Below are positions 33,248 through 42,392 of a stretch of DNA of 64,000 bases, piece after piece. The stretch is from Agathobaculum butyriciproducens. GTDB taxonomy: Bacteria; Bacillota; Clostridia; Oscillospirales; Butyricicoccaceae. The position numbers were made by a program, and so were the translations under genes. The DNA is taken from contig QEKJ01000001.1 of the NCBI GenBank assembly GCA_003096535.1, positions 434,001 through 498,000 of the forward strand, written 5' to 3'. The notes beneath the pieces were generated by a model, which saw nothing but the letters and a program-made list of their open reading frames with translations, was not told the origin of the DNA and ran no database searches. Position 1 is the stretch's first letter. Each line of letters begins with the position of its first letter.

Positions 33248-36200
33248 TTATTTTGCCGTGGCAGCGTACTTATCAACCAGCGTCTGCGCCATTTCCATCG
33301 CTGTCTCGCCCTTATTCAGGCGCAGCGACAGATACGGTGTCGAACCGGCATTGAGCAGCAGGCGGCCCTTGAATTCACTGTCGCCGCAGAGCGCAGACAG
33401 GCGCGCGAAATCGGTCTCGGAGAAGGTGAGCAGCAGTCGTCCGTCCTGCTGCTTGATCTCCGCAATCCCCTGCTCGCTGGCCTTGGCACGCAGCAGCGCG
33501 ATATCCAGCAGCGCGATGGCCTCCGCAGGCGGCTCACCGAAGCGGTCGATCAGCTCATCGAGCATATCACTGCGCTGCTCGTCCGTGCGGATGAGCGCGA
33601 TACGGCGGTACAGATCGACACGCTGCCCCGCATCCGCAACATAATCAGCGGGAAGATTGGCAGAAATCAGCAGCTCGGCCGCACAATCAACACGCGGCTT
33701 GGGTGTTTCGCCCTTCTCCTCCTGCACAGCCTCTTCGAGCAGCTTGAGGTACAGATCATAGCCGACGCTCATCATGTGGCCGGACTGCTCGGGACCAAGC
33801 ACATTGCCGGCACCGCGAATTTCCAGATCACGCATGGCAATCTTGAAGCCCGAGCCGAACGCCGCGAACTCACGAATTGCACCAAGGCGCTTCTGCGCGA
33901 TCTCACTGAGCGCCTTGCCATGCCGATAGCACAGGTACGCATACGCATGGCGCGACGAACGACCGACACGGCCGCGAATCTGGTGCAGCTGCGCCAGACC
34001 CATATTGTCTGCATTCTCGATGATAAGCGTGTTCGCGTTCGGAATATCAATGCCGGTTTCAATAATCGTGGTGCAGACCAGAATATCAATCTCGCCGTCC
34101 GCCATCTCGTTCATAACCTTTGCGATCTCTTTCTGACCCATTTTGCCGTGAACGATGCCGATTCGCGCATCCGGAAGCCGCTGCTGCCACATGTTCGCAC
34201 ATCGCTCGATGGACTCCACGCGGTTGTGCAGATAGTATACCTGTCCGCCGCGTCCCAGCTCACGCCGGATGGCATCAAGCAGCACGCCGTCGTTCTGCTC
34301 AAGCACGAACGTCTGCACCGGATGACGGTTCTGCGGCGGCTCCTCGATGGAGGACATATCGCGGATACCGGACAGCGCCATGTTGAGCGTGCGTGGGATC
34401 GGCGTTGCCGACAGCGTGAGCACATCCACGTTTTTGCTCATTTCCTTGAGCGTTTCCTTGTGCCCGACGCCGAACCGCTGTTCCTCGTCCACGACGAGCA
34501 GACCGAGATCCTTGAACTTGATCTTCTTGTTGAACAGCTTGTGCGTGCCGATAACCAGATCGACCGAGCCCGCCTCCAGCTTTTTGAGCAGCGCAGTCTG
34601 CTCCGAACCGGTCTTATAGCGCGTTAACAGCTCGATCGTGATCGGGTGACCCTGAAAACGCTGCATCGCGGTCAGATAATGCTGCCGCGCAAGCACGGTC
34701 GTCGGTACGAGGATAGCCGCCTGCTTGCCCGCGAGAATGCACTTCATCACGGCACGCAGCGCGACCTCGGTCTTGCCGAAGCCAACGTCGCCGCACAGCA
34801 GGCGGTCCATCGGCCGGTCGGACTGCATATCGTCCTTGATCTCGGCAATGCAGCGGAGCTGATCGTCGGTCTCCTCGTAGGGAAAATCCTCCTCAAACTC
34901 GCGCTGCCACGCGTCATCCGGCGGGAAGGCGTAGCCCTTGACCTTGGCGCGCTCGGCATACAGCTTGATGAGACCCTCGGCCAGCTCCTTTGCAGCCGCT
35001 TTGGCGCGTGCTTTCGCCTTGCTCCAGTCCGCGCCGCCGAGCTTGTTCAGCCGCACGCGCTCGTTGTCGCCGCCGCCGATGTATTTGGAGATGAGGTCGA
35101 GCGAGGTTGCCGGAACATACAGAAAATCCGTGCCCGCAAACGCAATTTTGATAAAATCGCGCTCGGAACCGTCCACCGTCATGCGCTCCATGCCGATAAA
35201 CCGACCGATACCGTGGTGCTCATGCACGACCAGATCACCCGGTGTCAGGTCGGTGTACGACTTCACCTTATCACGGTTGGACTTCTTGACCTGCGTTTTC
35301 TTCCGCCGGGCAAGAACCTGTCCCTCGGTCATGACAACAAGACCGAGATCGGGATACTCAAAGCCGGCAGACAGCGTGCCCTCCATGATGTTGACACAGC
35401 CGCCCTTGGGCAGCAGATCGCTGATTTTTACGTTGAGACCGGTGTCGGTCAGCGCGTCCAGCATGTTCTGACAGCGCAGCGCACTGCCGCACACGACCGC
35501 CACCGCGCGTCCCTGCTCGGTATAGCTGCGGATATCGGCAGACGCCATGTCGAGGTTGCCGCCGTAGGCGTTCATCTGGTTGGCGATAAAGTTTTCCAGA
35601 TGCTGCGGCGTCAGCTCGACTACGTTGTTGAGAAAGCTGTCCAGACGCAGAATCTGGCGTTTCATGCTGCATACGCCGACAAAATCGAGCGCATACTCAC
35701 CGAGGGCGGGCGGCATTTCGCCGCGCTCGAGCAGAGCAGTTACGTCGTCGGCTACACGCGCGTGAAAATCGCGCACCGCATCGCGCAGACGGGGCGTGTC
35801 CTCGATGATGACGATGGCATTTTCGGGCAGATAGTCGAACGCGGTCGCCATTTCGGGATAAATGAGCGGCATATACTTGTCCGCTGCGGGCAGCGAACCG
35901 GTCTCGCGCAGACGTTCTGCGTCCCGTTCAAGGTTAGTCTGCAAATCCGCGTGCTGCTTCTTCCGGCGGGTCGAGGTGAGTGCCAGAACAGCCTTTGCCA
36001 GTCCTGCCGCACCGCCCTTCGCCAGTGCCGGAATGGATTCCATGCACGGCAGACAGCGCAAGCACTCGCACTGCTCCAACCGGCGCTGACTGCCGACGTC
36101 GAACGTGGAGATTGAGTCAATCTCATCGTCCCAGAATTCCACGCGGTACGGGTGCTCCGCCTGCGGCGGAAACACATCGAGGATGCCGCCGCGAATGGAA

Positions 36201-36712
36201 AACTGACCAGTGCCTTCGACCTGTACACAGCGCTCGTAGCCTGCGCGCGTGAGCGACTGTGCCAGCTCATCCAGCGGCGCGGTTTCACCGGTGGCCAGCG
36301 ACACGATTGCCGCCTTGAGCGCCTCCGGCGGCATGGTGCGCTGAGCTGCCGCCTGCACGGACGCGACCGCAAAATGCGCTTCCGTCAGCTCGTCCAGTGC
36401 TGCCAGACGGCGCTGCTCGTAGCCGCGCGACACACCGACTACATCCGCCATCACCAGCTCACGAGAGGGCAGCTGTACAATGTCACGCTCGGAAAAACCG
36501 CGCAGATCAGCGGCAAATCGATTCGCAGTGTTGTCATCGTCGGTCAAAACCAGTACCGGACGATCTGTATCCAGTCCTAACGCCGCTGCCAGATGCGCCT
36601 TGTGGATGGCTGATAAGCCAACCGCCAGCACCGGAGTTTTGCTCTCATCAACGGCTTGTTTTAACTGTTTGTATTCTTTTAGAAAAGTTATACTTTTTGT
36701 AATTTCGTTCAA
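33248..36712 (-). CDS. mfd: Transcription-repair coupling factor
   Basis: Mfd pushes stalled RNA polymerase off lesions and recruits UvrA. The product has about 1154 residues, the normal length. The best start is TTG at 36712, eight nucleotides after GGGAGG; a GTG three codons upstream would sit on the ribosome site. Domains in order: UvrB-like N-terminus (about 1-350), RNA-polymerase interaction region (about 475-550, LTPGDLVVHEHHGIGRFIG), then the translocase with LLCGDVGFGKTEVALRA, DEEQRFGV, LSATPIPRTLNMA and QIRGRVGRSSRHAYAYL, and a C-terminal TRCF domain. Confidence 0.96.
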   Translation of the reverse strand: MNEITKSITFLKEYKQLKQAVDESKTPVLAVGLSAIHKAHLAAALGLDTDRPVLVLTDDDNTANRFAADLRGFSERDIVQLPSRELVMADVVGVSRGYEQRRLAALDELTEAHFAVASVQAAAQRTMPPEALKAAIVSLATGETAPLDELAQSLTRAGYERCVQVEGTGQFSIRGGILDVFPPQAEHPYRVEFWDDEIDSISTFDVGSQRRLEQCECLRCLPCMESIPALAKGGAAGLAKAVLALTSTRRKKQHADLQTNLERDAERLRETGSLPAADKYMPLIYPEMATAFDYLPENAIVIIEDTPRLRDAVRDFHARVADDVTALLERGEMPPALGEYALDFVGVCSMKRQILRLDSFLNNVVELTPQHLENFIANQMNAYGGNLDMASADIRSYTEQGRAVAVVCGSALRCQNMLDALTDTGLNVKISDLLPKGGCVNIMEGTLSAGFEYPDLGLVVMTEGQVLARRKKTQVKKSNRDKVKSYTDLTPGDLVVHEHHGIGRFIGMERMTVDGSERDFIKIAFAGTDFLYVPATSLDLISKYIGGGDNERVRLNKLGGADWSKAKARAKAAAKELAEGLIKLYAERAKVKGYAFPPDDAWQREFEEDFPYEETDDQLRCIAEIKDDMQSDRPMDRLLCGDVGFGKTEVALRAVMKCILAGKQAAILVPTTVLARQHYLTAMQRFQGHPITIELLTRYKTGSEQTALLKKLEAGSVDLVIGTHKLFNKKIKFKDLGLLVVDEEQRFGVGHKETLKEMSKNVDVLTLSATPIPRTLNMALSGIRDMSSIEEPPQNRHPVQTFVLEQNDGVLLDAIRRELGRGGQVYYLHNRVESIERCANMWQQRLPDARIGIVHGKMGQKEIAKVMNEMADGEIDILVCTTIIETGIDIPNANTLIIENADNMGLAQLHQIRGRVGRSSRHAYAYLCYRHGKALSEIAQKRLGAIREFAAFGSGFKIAMRDLEIRGAGNVLGPEQSGHMMSVGYDLYLKLLEEAVQEEKGETPKPRVDCAAELLISANLPADYVADAGQRVDLYRRIALIRTDEQRSDMLDELIDRFGEPPAEAIALLDIALLRAKASEQGIAEIKQQDGRLLLTFSETDFARLSALCGDSEFKGRLLLNAGSTPYLSLRLNKGETAMEMAQTLVDKYAATAK

Positions 36713-36726
36713 GAGGTTCACCTCCC

Positions 36727-36876
36727 TTTCATAATGGAAAATGGAGGAGTCCGCCTGTACAGGCGGTTATCGAATAATCGCGCAAAGCGCGATACCAGCG
36801 CAGCGCGACTGAAGTCTGCGCAAGGATAGCGCTAATTCGCAATTCTCCATTATTCATTCTTAATTATTGAGACACC
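36727..36876. repeat. Palindrome-rich intergenic repeat between nifU and mfd
   Basis: Bordered by AATGGAAAATGGAGGA on the left and AATTCTCCATTATTC on the right, in inverted relation, with GC hairpins inside (CCGCCTGTACAGGCGG, CGCGCAAAGCGCG). The border words recur at 18653-18706. No ORF. Confidence 0.6.
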
Positions 36877-36906
36877 AAAAGGGCAGATTTCTCAATCTGC
36901 CCTAAT
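36877..36906 (-). terminator. Terminator of nifS-nifU
   Basis: GGGCAGATTGAGAAATCTGCCC followed by TTTTGG on the minus strand (stem GGGCAGATT/AATCTGCCC), 30 nt past the nifU stop. Confidence 0.82.
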
Positions 36907-36936
36907 GTTATGCGTATTTTTTGCGGAATATGCGTG

Positions 36937-37371
36937 TTAGTCTGCCTTGTGGCAGGTCTCACAGTCTGCATCGCAGCCGAGAATCTCCGCCGGGTCCTTG
37001 CCCAGACGCTTGTAATAGTCAGAAATTGCAGAGCGCAGCGCTTCCTCTGCCAGCACGGAGCAGTGCATCTTTACCGGCGGCAGACCGTCCAGAGCCTCAG
37101 CAACGGCCTTGTTGGTCAGCTTGAGCGCTTCCTCCAGGCTCTTGCCCTTTACCATCTCGGTAGCCATCGAGCTGGTTGCGATTGCCGCGCCGCAGCCGAA
37201 GGTCTTGAACTTAACATCCTCGATGATGCCGTCGTCCGACACCTTGAGGTAAATCTTCATAATATCGCCGCACTTTGCGTTGCCGACCTCGCCGACACCG
37301 TTTGCGTCCTCAATCTCGCCAACATTGCGCGGATGCGTAAAGTGGTCGAGCACCTTTTCACTGTACTGCAT
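36937..37371 (-). CDS. nifU: Fe-S cluster scaffold protein NifU/IscU
   Basis: A 144-residue IscU-type scaffold, start MQYSEKVLDHFTHPRN after AAAGGAG. The cluster ligands are visible as Cys in VGNAKCGDIM, Cys in FGCGAAIA and Cys in KMHCSVLAEEA, with Asp in CGDIM. A C-terminal CDADCETC tail adds further cysteines, as in many Clostridia. It receives sulfur from the cysteine desulfurase encoded just upstream. The gap between the two genes holds a GC palindrome. Confidence 0.95.
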   Translation of the reverse strand: MQYSEKVLDHFTHPRNVGEIEDANGVGEVGNAKCGDIMKIYLKVSDDGIIEDVKFKTFGCGAAIATSSMATEMVKGKSLEEALKLTNKAVAEALDGLPPVKMHCSVLAEEALRSAISDYYKRLGKDPAEILGCDADCETCHKAD

Positions 37372-37424
37372 AAAATCTATCTCCTTTTTGTCCAATCAAA
37401 TGAATATATTGCAGGAAAATCAAT

Positions 37425-37470
37425 CGTAGGGCGCGACGACCCCGGCGCGCCGAGTCGTCGCGCCCTACGG
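37425..37470. repeat. Short GC palindrome between nifS and nifU
   Basis: CGTAGGGCGCGACGAC and GTCGTCGCGCCCTACG form a 16-bp stem, the longest member of the family also seen at 27498. As there, it sits inside an operon. Confidence 0.78.
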
Positions 37471-37488
37471 GATACGTTTCCGCTTATC

Positions 37489-38730
37489 TTAATGTGCGTG
37501 CAGCTCGGTTGCAGCGGTCAGGTTAGGATGACCGTTCTCCCAAACCGGGCTCATCGAGCGCAGGGTCTTAACAACATCGGTGACCGTCTCGATGATATAA
37601 TCAACGTCCTCCTCGGTGTTCTGCTCGCCAAGGGTCAGGCGCAGAGAGCCGTGCGCGATCTCGTGCGGCAGACCGATCGCCATCAGAACATGAGACGGAT
37701 CGAGCGAACCGGTGGAGCATGCCGAACCGGTGGAGCCGCATACGCCTGCGTTATCCAGTCGCAGGATCAGGCCCTCGCCCTCAATCGCCTCAAAGACGAA
37801 CGAAGCGGTGCCCGGCAGACGGTTTACCGGATCGCCGGTATAGTGGGAGTACGGAATGTTCTCCATGATGCCCTTAACGAGCTTGTCCGTCAGCTTCTTG
37901 ACGTAGCCCATCTTCTCATCCAGGCCTTCAACGGCCTCCTTCATCGCTGCCGCCAGACCGATGCAGCCTGCGGTGTTCTCGGTACCGGAAACCAGACCGC
38001 GCTCCTGACCGCCGCCGTATACCAGCGGCTCAAGGGTGATGCCCTTTTTCACATACAGCACGCCGGTGCCGCGCGGACCGCGGAACTTATGACCGGACAG
38101 GGACAGCATGTCGATGCCCATCTCCTGCACGTCAATGTGCATATGGCCAACAGCCTGAACCGCGTCGGTGTGGAACTTTGCGCCAACCGAATGCGCCAGC
38201 TCGGCAATCTGCTTGATCGGCTGAATCGTGCCGATCTCGTTGTTTGCCGCCATAACGGAAACCAGTGCGGTGTCCTCAGACAGCTCTGCTTTCAGCTGCT
38301 CAAGATCTACACGGCCTTCCTTATCCACATTCAGATAGGTAACGCGGTAGCCTTCCTTCTCAAGCGCCTCGCAGGTGTAAAGCACTGCATGATGCTCGAT
38401 CTTGGAGGTGATGATGTGCTTGCGGCCCTTGGAAGACGGACCGTGCATAAAGCCGCGGATCGCAAGGTTGTCCGCCTGCGAGCCGCCGCCGGTGAATACA
38501 ATCTCACCCGGTGCATAGTCGTTCTTCTCGTTGACCGGCTCTGCCGCGTTCAGGCACTTGCCGACAACGGTACGCGCATCGTTGAGCGCTTCCTTTGCCG
38601 CACGGCCGATGCGGTACAGAGAGGACGGGTTGCCGTAGTTCTCGGTCAGCCACGGCTTCATAGCGTTGAACGCAGTTTCGGACATCGGGGTCGTCGCCGC
38701 GTTATCCGCATATACAAATCTCTTTTCCAT
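37489..38730 (-). CDS. nifS: Cysteine desulfurase NifS/IscS
   Basis: PLP enzyme of 413 residues that takes sulfur from cysteine for Fe-S assembly. The start MEKRFVYADNAATTPMSE follows GAAAGGCAG. Motifs: the PLP Lys in LSGHKFRGPRG, HTDAVQAVGH, and the sulfur-carrying Cys in CGSTGSACSTGSLDPSHVL near 335. It is co-transcribed with nifU. The promoter has a palindrome between -35 and -10, suggesting Rrf2/IscR-type control. No rrf2-family gene is in the window. Confidence 0.96.
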   Translation of the reverse strand: MEKRFVYADNAATTPMSETAFNAMKPWLTENYGNPSSLYRIGRAAKEALNDARTVVGKCLNAAEPVNEKNDYAPGEIVFTGGGSQADNLAIRGFMHGPSSKGRKHIITSKIEHHAVLYTCEALEKEGYRVTYLNVDKEGRVDLEQLKAELSEDTALVSVMAANNEIGTIQPIKQIAELAHSVGAKFHTDAVQAVGHMHIDVQEMGIDMLSLSGHKFRGPRGTGVLYVKKGITLEPLVYGGGQERGLVSGTENTAGCIGLAAAMKEAVEGLDEKMGYVKKLTDKLVKGIMENIPYSHYTGDPVNRLPGTASFVFEAIEGEGLILRLDNAGVCGSTGSACSTGSLDPSHVLMAIGLPHEIAHGSLRLTLGEQNTEEDVDYIIETVTDVVKTLRSMSPVWENGHPNLTAATELHAH

Positions 38731-38839
38731 AGTATATCTGCCTTTCTTTGTCCAAAAAGGTTGTCTTAAACACAAGCTGAACAGACGGTTTTCGACGCGC
38801 GAAAACCCGAGTAAAATGATAGGTTCAGCGGGTACTATT

Positions 38840-38869
38840 AATATACACCCGAAACGGGTATTTTAGCAA
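38840..38869 (-). promoter_or_regulatory. nifS-nifU promoter with embedded palindromic operator
   Basis: TTGCTA (38869-38864), 18 nt, TATATT (38845-38840). ACCCGAAACGGGT (38847-38859) lies in the spacer, a perfect 5-bp inverted repeat around AAA, where a bound repressor would block polymerase. Confidence 0.65.
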
Positions 38870-38960
38870 GTGAAAAACTGACGAAACAGCACGCATATCC
38901 TGCTGCATTTTGCATTAGTTTGTGCATTTTGTGTAGTTTTATAAGGAGGTTAGCTTTGTT

Positions 38961-39971
38961 TTACCGGTGCGTGTGCGTATCGAGGCGCTTTTTCAGCCGT
39001 TCGAGCACCTCGGTATAACGCTCGGAGCGGGCGGTCGGGTTGCCGCGCAGCAGGCTCTTGCGGGTGCGGCCGAGTGCGGCTGCCCGCTCGTCAAAGCGGC
39101 GCTGCAGCTCGTCGAGCTTGGCCTGCAGCTGCTCGCGTGCGGCTTCGGTCTGCGCCCTGCGCTCGTCGGAGCGCATCTCATGCACGGCGGCAAGCTGCTC
39201 CTTCGCATCGTCCATTTTCTCGGAGAGCTGCGCTTTCGCGTCGGCAAGCTGCTCCCTGGCATCGTCCACACGCTCGGCAAGCTGTGCCTTCGCCTCGCCC
39301 ACCTTCTCAGTGAATTCGCCGTGCGCTTCCTCTACACGGTAGGACAGGTTTGTCAGACCGACAAGCGCAGTCTCGGACAGCTGCTGTCGCAGCTCGGCTC
39401 CCTGCTCGCGCAAACGGTCGAGTTCCTCGAGCACCTTGGCGAGATCGAGTGCGCTGCGTACGGATACGATCACATCGCTGATAAATGCCGCCGAAAACAG
39501 AACGTCGATCACGATCAACCCGATAAACGGCAGACCGAGCACCAGCTTTTCAATCGGCGGGTGAATGACGCTCGTCAGGATCAGGCCGAGAAAGCCCCAG
39601 CACAGTGACGAGCGCAGGCAGATATAGCCCTGAAACTGGAATCTCTGCTTGGAGTAATCCCAGTATTTTACCTTGAATATCTTCTCCATCACCACACCGA
39701 CAATGTATTCAAACACAGTCGCCGCGATCATGCTCGCCAGATACAGCCACACCGGATGCTGCTTTAACGGCAGAGAAACATGCAGCAGGATCACGGCGCC
39801 GAAGCCGTAAATCGGCAGCATGAGGCCGCGCAGGAAGCCGCGGTTGACCAGTCTGCGCTGTCCTACCGAGACCACGGTGGACTCAAAGCACCAGCCGAGC
39901 ATACAGTACAGGTAGAAAACCAGCAGCCACTGGGCAGCGGAATAACTGTAATACACGCTCTCACTCCTCAT
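38961..39971 (-). CDS. CmpB-family (PF06541-type) membrane protein with long coiled coil
   Basis: A 336-residue protein. The first 180 residues hold about five membrane helices in the 'putative ABC transporter permease' CmpB pattern (LLVFYLYCMLGWCFESTVVS, RGFLRGLMLPIYGFGA, CLRSSLCWGFLGLI). The remaining 150 form a highly charged coiled coil in which an 11-22 residue unit repeats (AKAQLAERVDDAREQLAD, AKAQLSEKMDDAKEQLAA). No ABC partner is nearby, so transport is unproven. Start at 39971, with a weak ribosome site (GATGAG). The promoter overlaps that of the divergent alcohol dehydrogenase. Confidence 0.72.
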   Translation of the reverse strand: MRSESVYYSYSAAQWLLVFYLYCMLGWCFESTVVSVGQRRLVNRGFLRGLMLPIYGFGAVILLHVSLPLKQHPVWLYLASMIAATVFEYIVGVVMEKIFKVKYWDYSKQRFQFQGYICLRSSLCWGFLGLILTSVIHPPIEKLVLGLPFIGLIVIDVLFSAAFISDVIVSVRSALDLAKVLEELDRLREQGAELRQQLSETALVGLTNLSYRVEEAHGEFTEKVGEAKAQLAERVDDAREQLADAKAQLSEKMDDAKEQLAAVHEMRSDERRAQTEAAREQLQAKLDELQRRFDERAAALGRTRKSLLRGNPTARSERYTEVLERLKKRLDTHTHR

Positions 39972-39993
39972 GATTTGGATTTCTCATCTATTT

Positions 39994-40022
39994 ATTCTAT
40001 CGAATTTTTTGACTTTTTGCAA
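39994..40022 (-). promoter_or_regulatory. Promoter of the CmpB-family gene
   Basis: TTGCAA (40022-40017), 17 nt, TAGAAT (39999-39994), interleaved with the divergent promoter at 40009-40037. Confidence 0.65.
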
Positions 40023-40037
40023 GGGGAACGATATAAT
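40009..40037 (+). promoter_or_regulatory. Promoter of the iron alcohol dehydrogenase gene
   Basis: TTGACT (40009-40014), 17 nt, TATAAT (40032-40037), sharing 14 bp with the divergent promoter. Confidence 0.8.
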
Positions 40038-40076
40038 AGAATCATACCATTTTAATAGGAAGGGTAGGAACGCCTA

Positions 40077-41255
40077 ATGCTGAATTTTAATCTGCACACC
40101 ACGACCGAGGTCGTATTTGGCAAAGATATTGAGGAACAGATCGGCCCGCGCCTGAAAGAACTCGGCGCACATCGCATCCTCGTACACTTCGGCGGCTCGA
40201 GCGCCCGCACCTCCGGTCTGCTCGACCGTGTGGAAAAAAGCCTGTTTGCGGCGGGTCTTGCCTTTGTTGAACTGGGCGGTGTATCACCGAACCCGAAGGT
40301 ATCGCTTGTCCGCAAGGGCATTGCACTGGCAGAGCGAGAGGGCATCGACTTTGTGCTGGCAGTCGGCGGCGGCTCGGTAATCGACTCGGCGAAGGCCATC
40401 GCCATGGGCGTTGCCACAAAAACCGATCCGTGGCAGTTTGCATCTACCGGCACAAAGCCGGATACCACCCTGCCGGTCGGCACTGTACTGACGCTGGCAG
40501 CCTCCGGCTCGGAAAGCAGCAACTCCTGCGTACTCACCAATGAGGAGACCAAGGAGAAGCGCGGTATCACGAGCGAGACCAACCGTCCGCGCATCAGCTT
40601 CCTTGATCCGGAGAACACCTATACCGTGTCCAAATTCCAGACCGGCTGCGGCATTGTGGACATCATGATGCACACGCTCGAGCGTTACCTCACGCCGGAA
40701 GGCGGCGAAAGCGACATTACCGACCGCATTGCCGAGGGTCTGCTCATTGCCGTGCGCGATGCCGGCCGCCGCGCTATCGCCAATCCGCGCGATTATGAGG
40801 CGCGTGCGTCCCTGATGTGGGCGGGCAGCGTTTCACATAACGATTACACCGGCTGCGGCCGCAAGCGTCTGTTCCCGGTGCATAAGCTCGAGCATGAGCT
40901 GTCCGCGTTCCGCGATGAGATTGCACACGGTGCCGGTCTGTCCGTGCTGTTCCCGGCCTGGGCGCTGTACGAAATGAAGAACGATTTTCCGCGCTTTGCT
41001 CAGCTGGCGAACCGCGTATTTGGCGTGGAGATGGATTTCCATCATCCCGAGCGCACCGCGCGCGAAGGCATCCTGACCATGAAGCGCTTCTTTGAGGAGA
41101 TCGGCATGCCGACGCATCTGGCGCAGCTGGGCATCAAGCCGGAGAATTACGCACAGCTGGCAGCGAATACCGTCCGCACGGTCAAGGGTCCGGTCAAGAG
41201 CTATTCCGCACTCGACGAACAGGCTATCATCGAGATTTATAAGCTGGCGGAGTAA
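40077..41255 (+). CDS. Iron-containing alcohol dehydrogenase, butanol dehydrogenase type
   Basis: A 392-residue group III alcohol dehydrogenase. NAD binding shows VHFGGSSARTSGLLDRV (about 36-52) and GGGSVIDSAKAIA (about 96-108). Iron ligands are the Asp in CGIVDIMMHTLERY with its His, and the His residues in FPVHKLEHELSAF and DEIAHGAGLS. It resembles NADH-dependent butanol dehydrogenases that reduce aldehydes at the end of fermentation; the substrate is not proven. The gene stands alone with its own promoter and two terminators. Confidence 0.92.
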   Translation: MLNFNLHTTTEVVFGKDIEEQIGPRLKELGAHRILVHFGGSSARTSGLLDRVEKSLFAAGLAFVELGGVSPNPKVSLVRKGIALAEREGIDFVLAVGGGSVIDSAKAIAMGVATKTDPWQFASTGTKPDTTLPVGTVLTLAASGSESSNSCVLTNEETKEKRGITSETNRPRISFLDPENTYTVSKFQTGCGIVDIMMHTLERYLTPEGGESDITDRIAEGLLIAVRDAGRRAIANPRDYEARASLMWAGSVSHNDYTGCGRKRLFPVHKLEHELSAFRDEIAHGAGLSVLFPAWALYEMKNDFPRFAQLANRVFGVEMDFHHPERTAREGILTMKRFFEEIGMPTHLAQLGIKPENYAQLAANTVRTVKGPVKSYSALDEQAIIEIYKLAE

Positions 41256-41348
41256 AACCGCCTGTGCCAAAGACGGTGCAATAAGCGTAACAACTGCGAA
41301 GGGAAGGCTGTGCAGCAGCCGCTCCCTGCAGCCCATCACCAAAACCAT

Positions 41349-41388
41349 AATGACCGCTCGGTACCAGCCGAACGGTCATTTATTTTAT
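41349..41388 (+). terminator. First terminator after the iron alcohol dehydrogenase gene
   Basis: AATGACCGCTCGG and CCGAACGGTCATT pair with one mismatch, followed by TATTTTAT. The hairpin lies 94 nt past the stop. Confidence 0.75.
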
Positions 41389-41403
41389 CCATCTCCGCAA
41401 TTA

Positions 41404-41426
41404 CCGTCCGGTCGGACGTTTTTTTG
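41404..41426 (+). terminator. Second terminator after the iron alcohol dehydrogenase gene
   Basis: CGTCCGGTCGGACG followed by seven T residues. Confidence 0.78.
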
Positions 41427-41506
41427 CTTCGGGGTTGCTCTGAACTGCCGAAGGTGGTAGGATAAAAGCAGCAAAGCTATCGAGAACAAATGAAAGCAGG
41501 GATTTT

Positions 41507-42358
41507 ATGCAAATTGTAGATACCGGCGTACTGACCCCGTCCTTCATGGACTTCTCACTGCCGTCCGAATTTGCGAAAAGCGCGCTGTATTACTGCCCGC
41601 AGTTCGGTCAGTTCATCTGCAACAGCGATTACCGGATCGAACGAAACGGCATTGACCAATACCTGCTGATCTACATCAACAGTGGTTCGCTCTGCATCCG
41701 CACAGACGGTATGACCGCCGAGGCGCATGAGGGCGAAATAGCGCTGTTCGACTGCCGCAAGCCGCACTGCTACTGGTGTCCGGACAAGGTTGACTTCTAC
41801 TGGTTTCACTTCAACGGTGCGGGCAGCAAGCAGTACACCGAATATCTGACCGAGCGATTCGGCCTTGTGCACGAAAAGCAGCCGATGCTGTCGCTCAAGG
41901 ATCAGTTCCGCACGGTCGTGCACTCGGCGCAGTACGGCATGAGCACGCAGTTTGCCTCCATGAACGAGCACCAGATTTCCATTGCGGTACACAGCATTCT
42001 GGGTGGTCTGGCGTCGCAGACCGTGCGAACCACCGTCACCAGTGAGCTGCTTGCACCGGCACTGGCGTACATTCACGGTCATTTTGCCGATGATATTTCG
42101 CTGGACGACCTTGCCGGGATGTGCGGCATCAGCAAATCGCACTTTATCCGCAGCTTCAAGCGATACGTCGGCTGTACGCCGCATGAGTATCTGCTGCAGT
42201 ACCGTCTGCGTCAGTCCAAGCGTCTGCTGCTGTCCAGCGACCTGACCGTTGAACAGATTGCCGAGGACTGCGGCTTCAACAGTGCATCGCACTTTGCGCG
42301 GGCATTCCGGCAGGAGACGGATATTTCGCCAACGGCGTTCCGGGCTATTTCGTTCTGA
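41507..42358 (+). CDS. AraC-family transcriptional regulator
   Basis: A 283-residue regulator. The N-terminal cupin-type effector domain (about 15-135) has YLLIYINSGSLCI and HEGEIALFDCRKPHCYW. The C-terminal pair of helix-turn-helix motifs (about 180-283) has ISLDDLAGMCGISKSHFIRSFKRYVGCTPHEYL and TVEQIAEDCGFNSASHFARAFRQ. Such proteins usually activate sugar-use genes. The symporter and inositol-like genes begin 0.8 kb to the right on the other strand, and this is a fair candidate for their control. The stop lies about 35 bp before palindromic element copy 3. Confidence 0.9.
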   Translation: MQIVDTGVLTPSFMDFSLPSEFAKSALYYCPQFGQFICNSDYRIERNGIDQYLLIYINSGSLCIRTDGMTAEAHEGEIALFDCRKPHCYWCPDKVDFYWFHFNGAGSKQYTEYLTERFGLVHEKQPMLSLKDQFRTVVHSAQYGMSTQFASMNEHQISIAVHSILGGLASQTVRTTVTSELLAPALAYIHGHFADDISLDDLAGMCGISKSHFIRSFKRYVGCTPHEYLLQYRLRQSKRLLLSSDLTVEQIAEDCGFNSASHFARAFRQETDISPTAFRAISF

Positions 42359-42392
42359 TTTTACCATATCAGACGTTATCTGTGTGCTAAAG

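Noticed and set aside
38940-38960. AAGGAGGT ribosome-site-like word on the plus strand
   Set aside because: No ATG or GTG ORF follows at usable distance; it lies beyond the 3' end of the CmpB-type gene.
40833-41348. 171-residue ORF opposite the iron alcohol dehydrogenase end
   Set aside because: Antisense to conserved iron-binding motifs, with its start inside the terminator hairpins.
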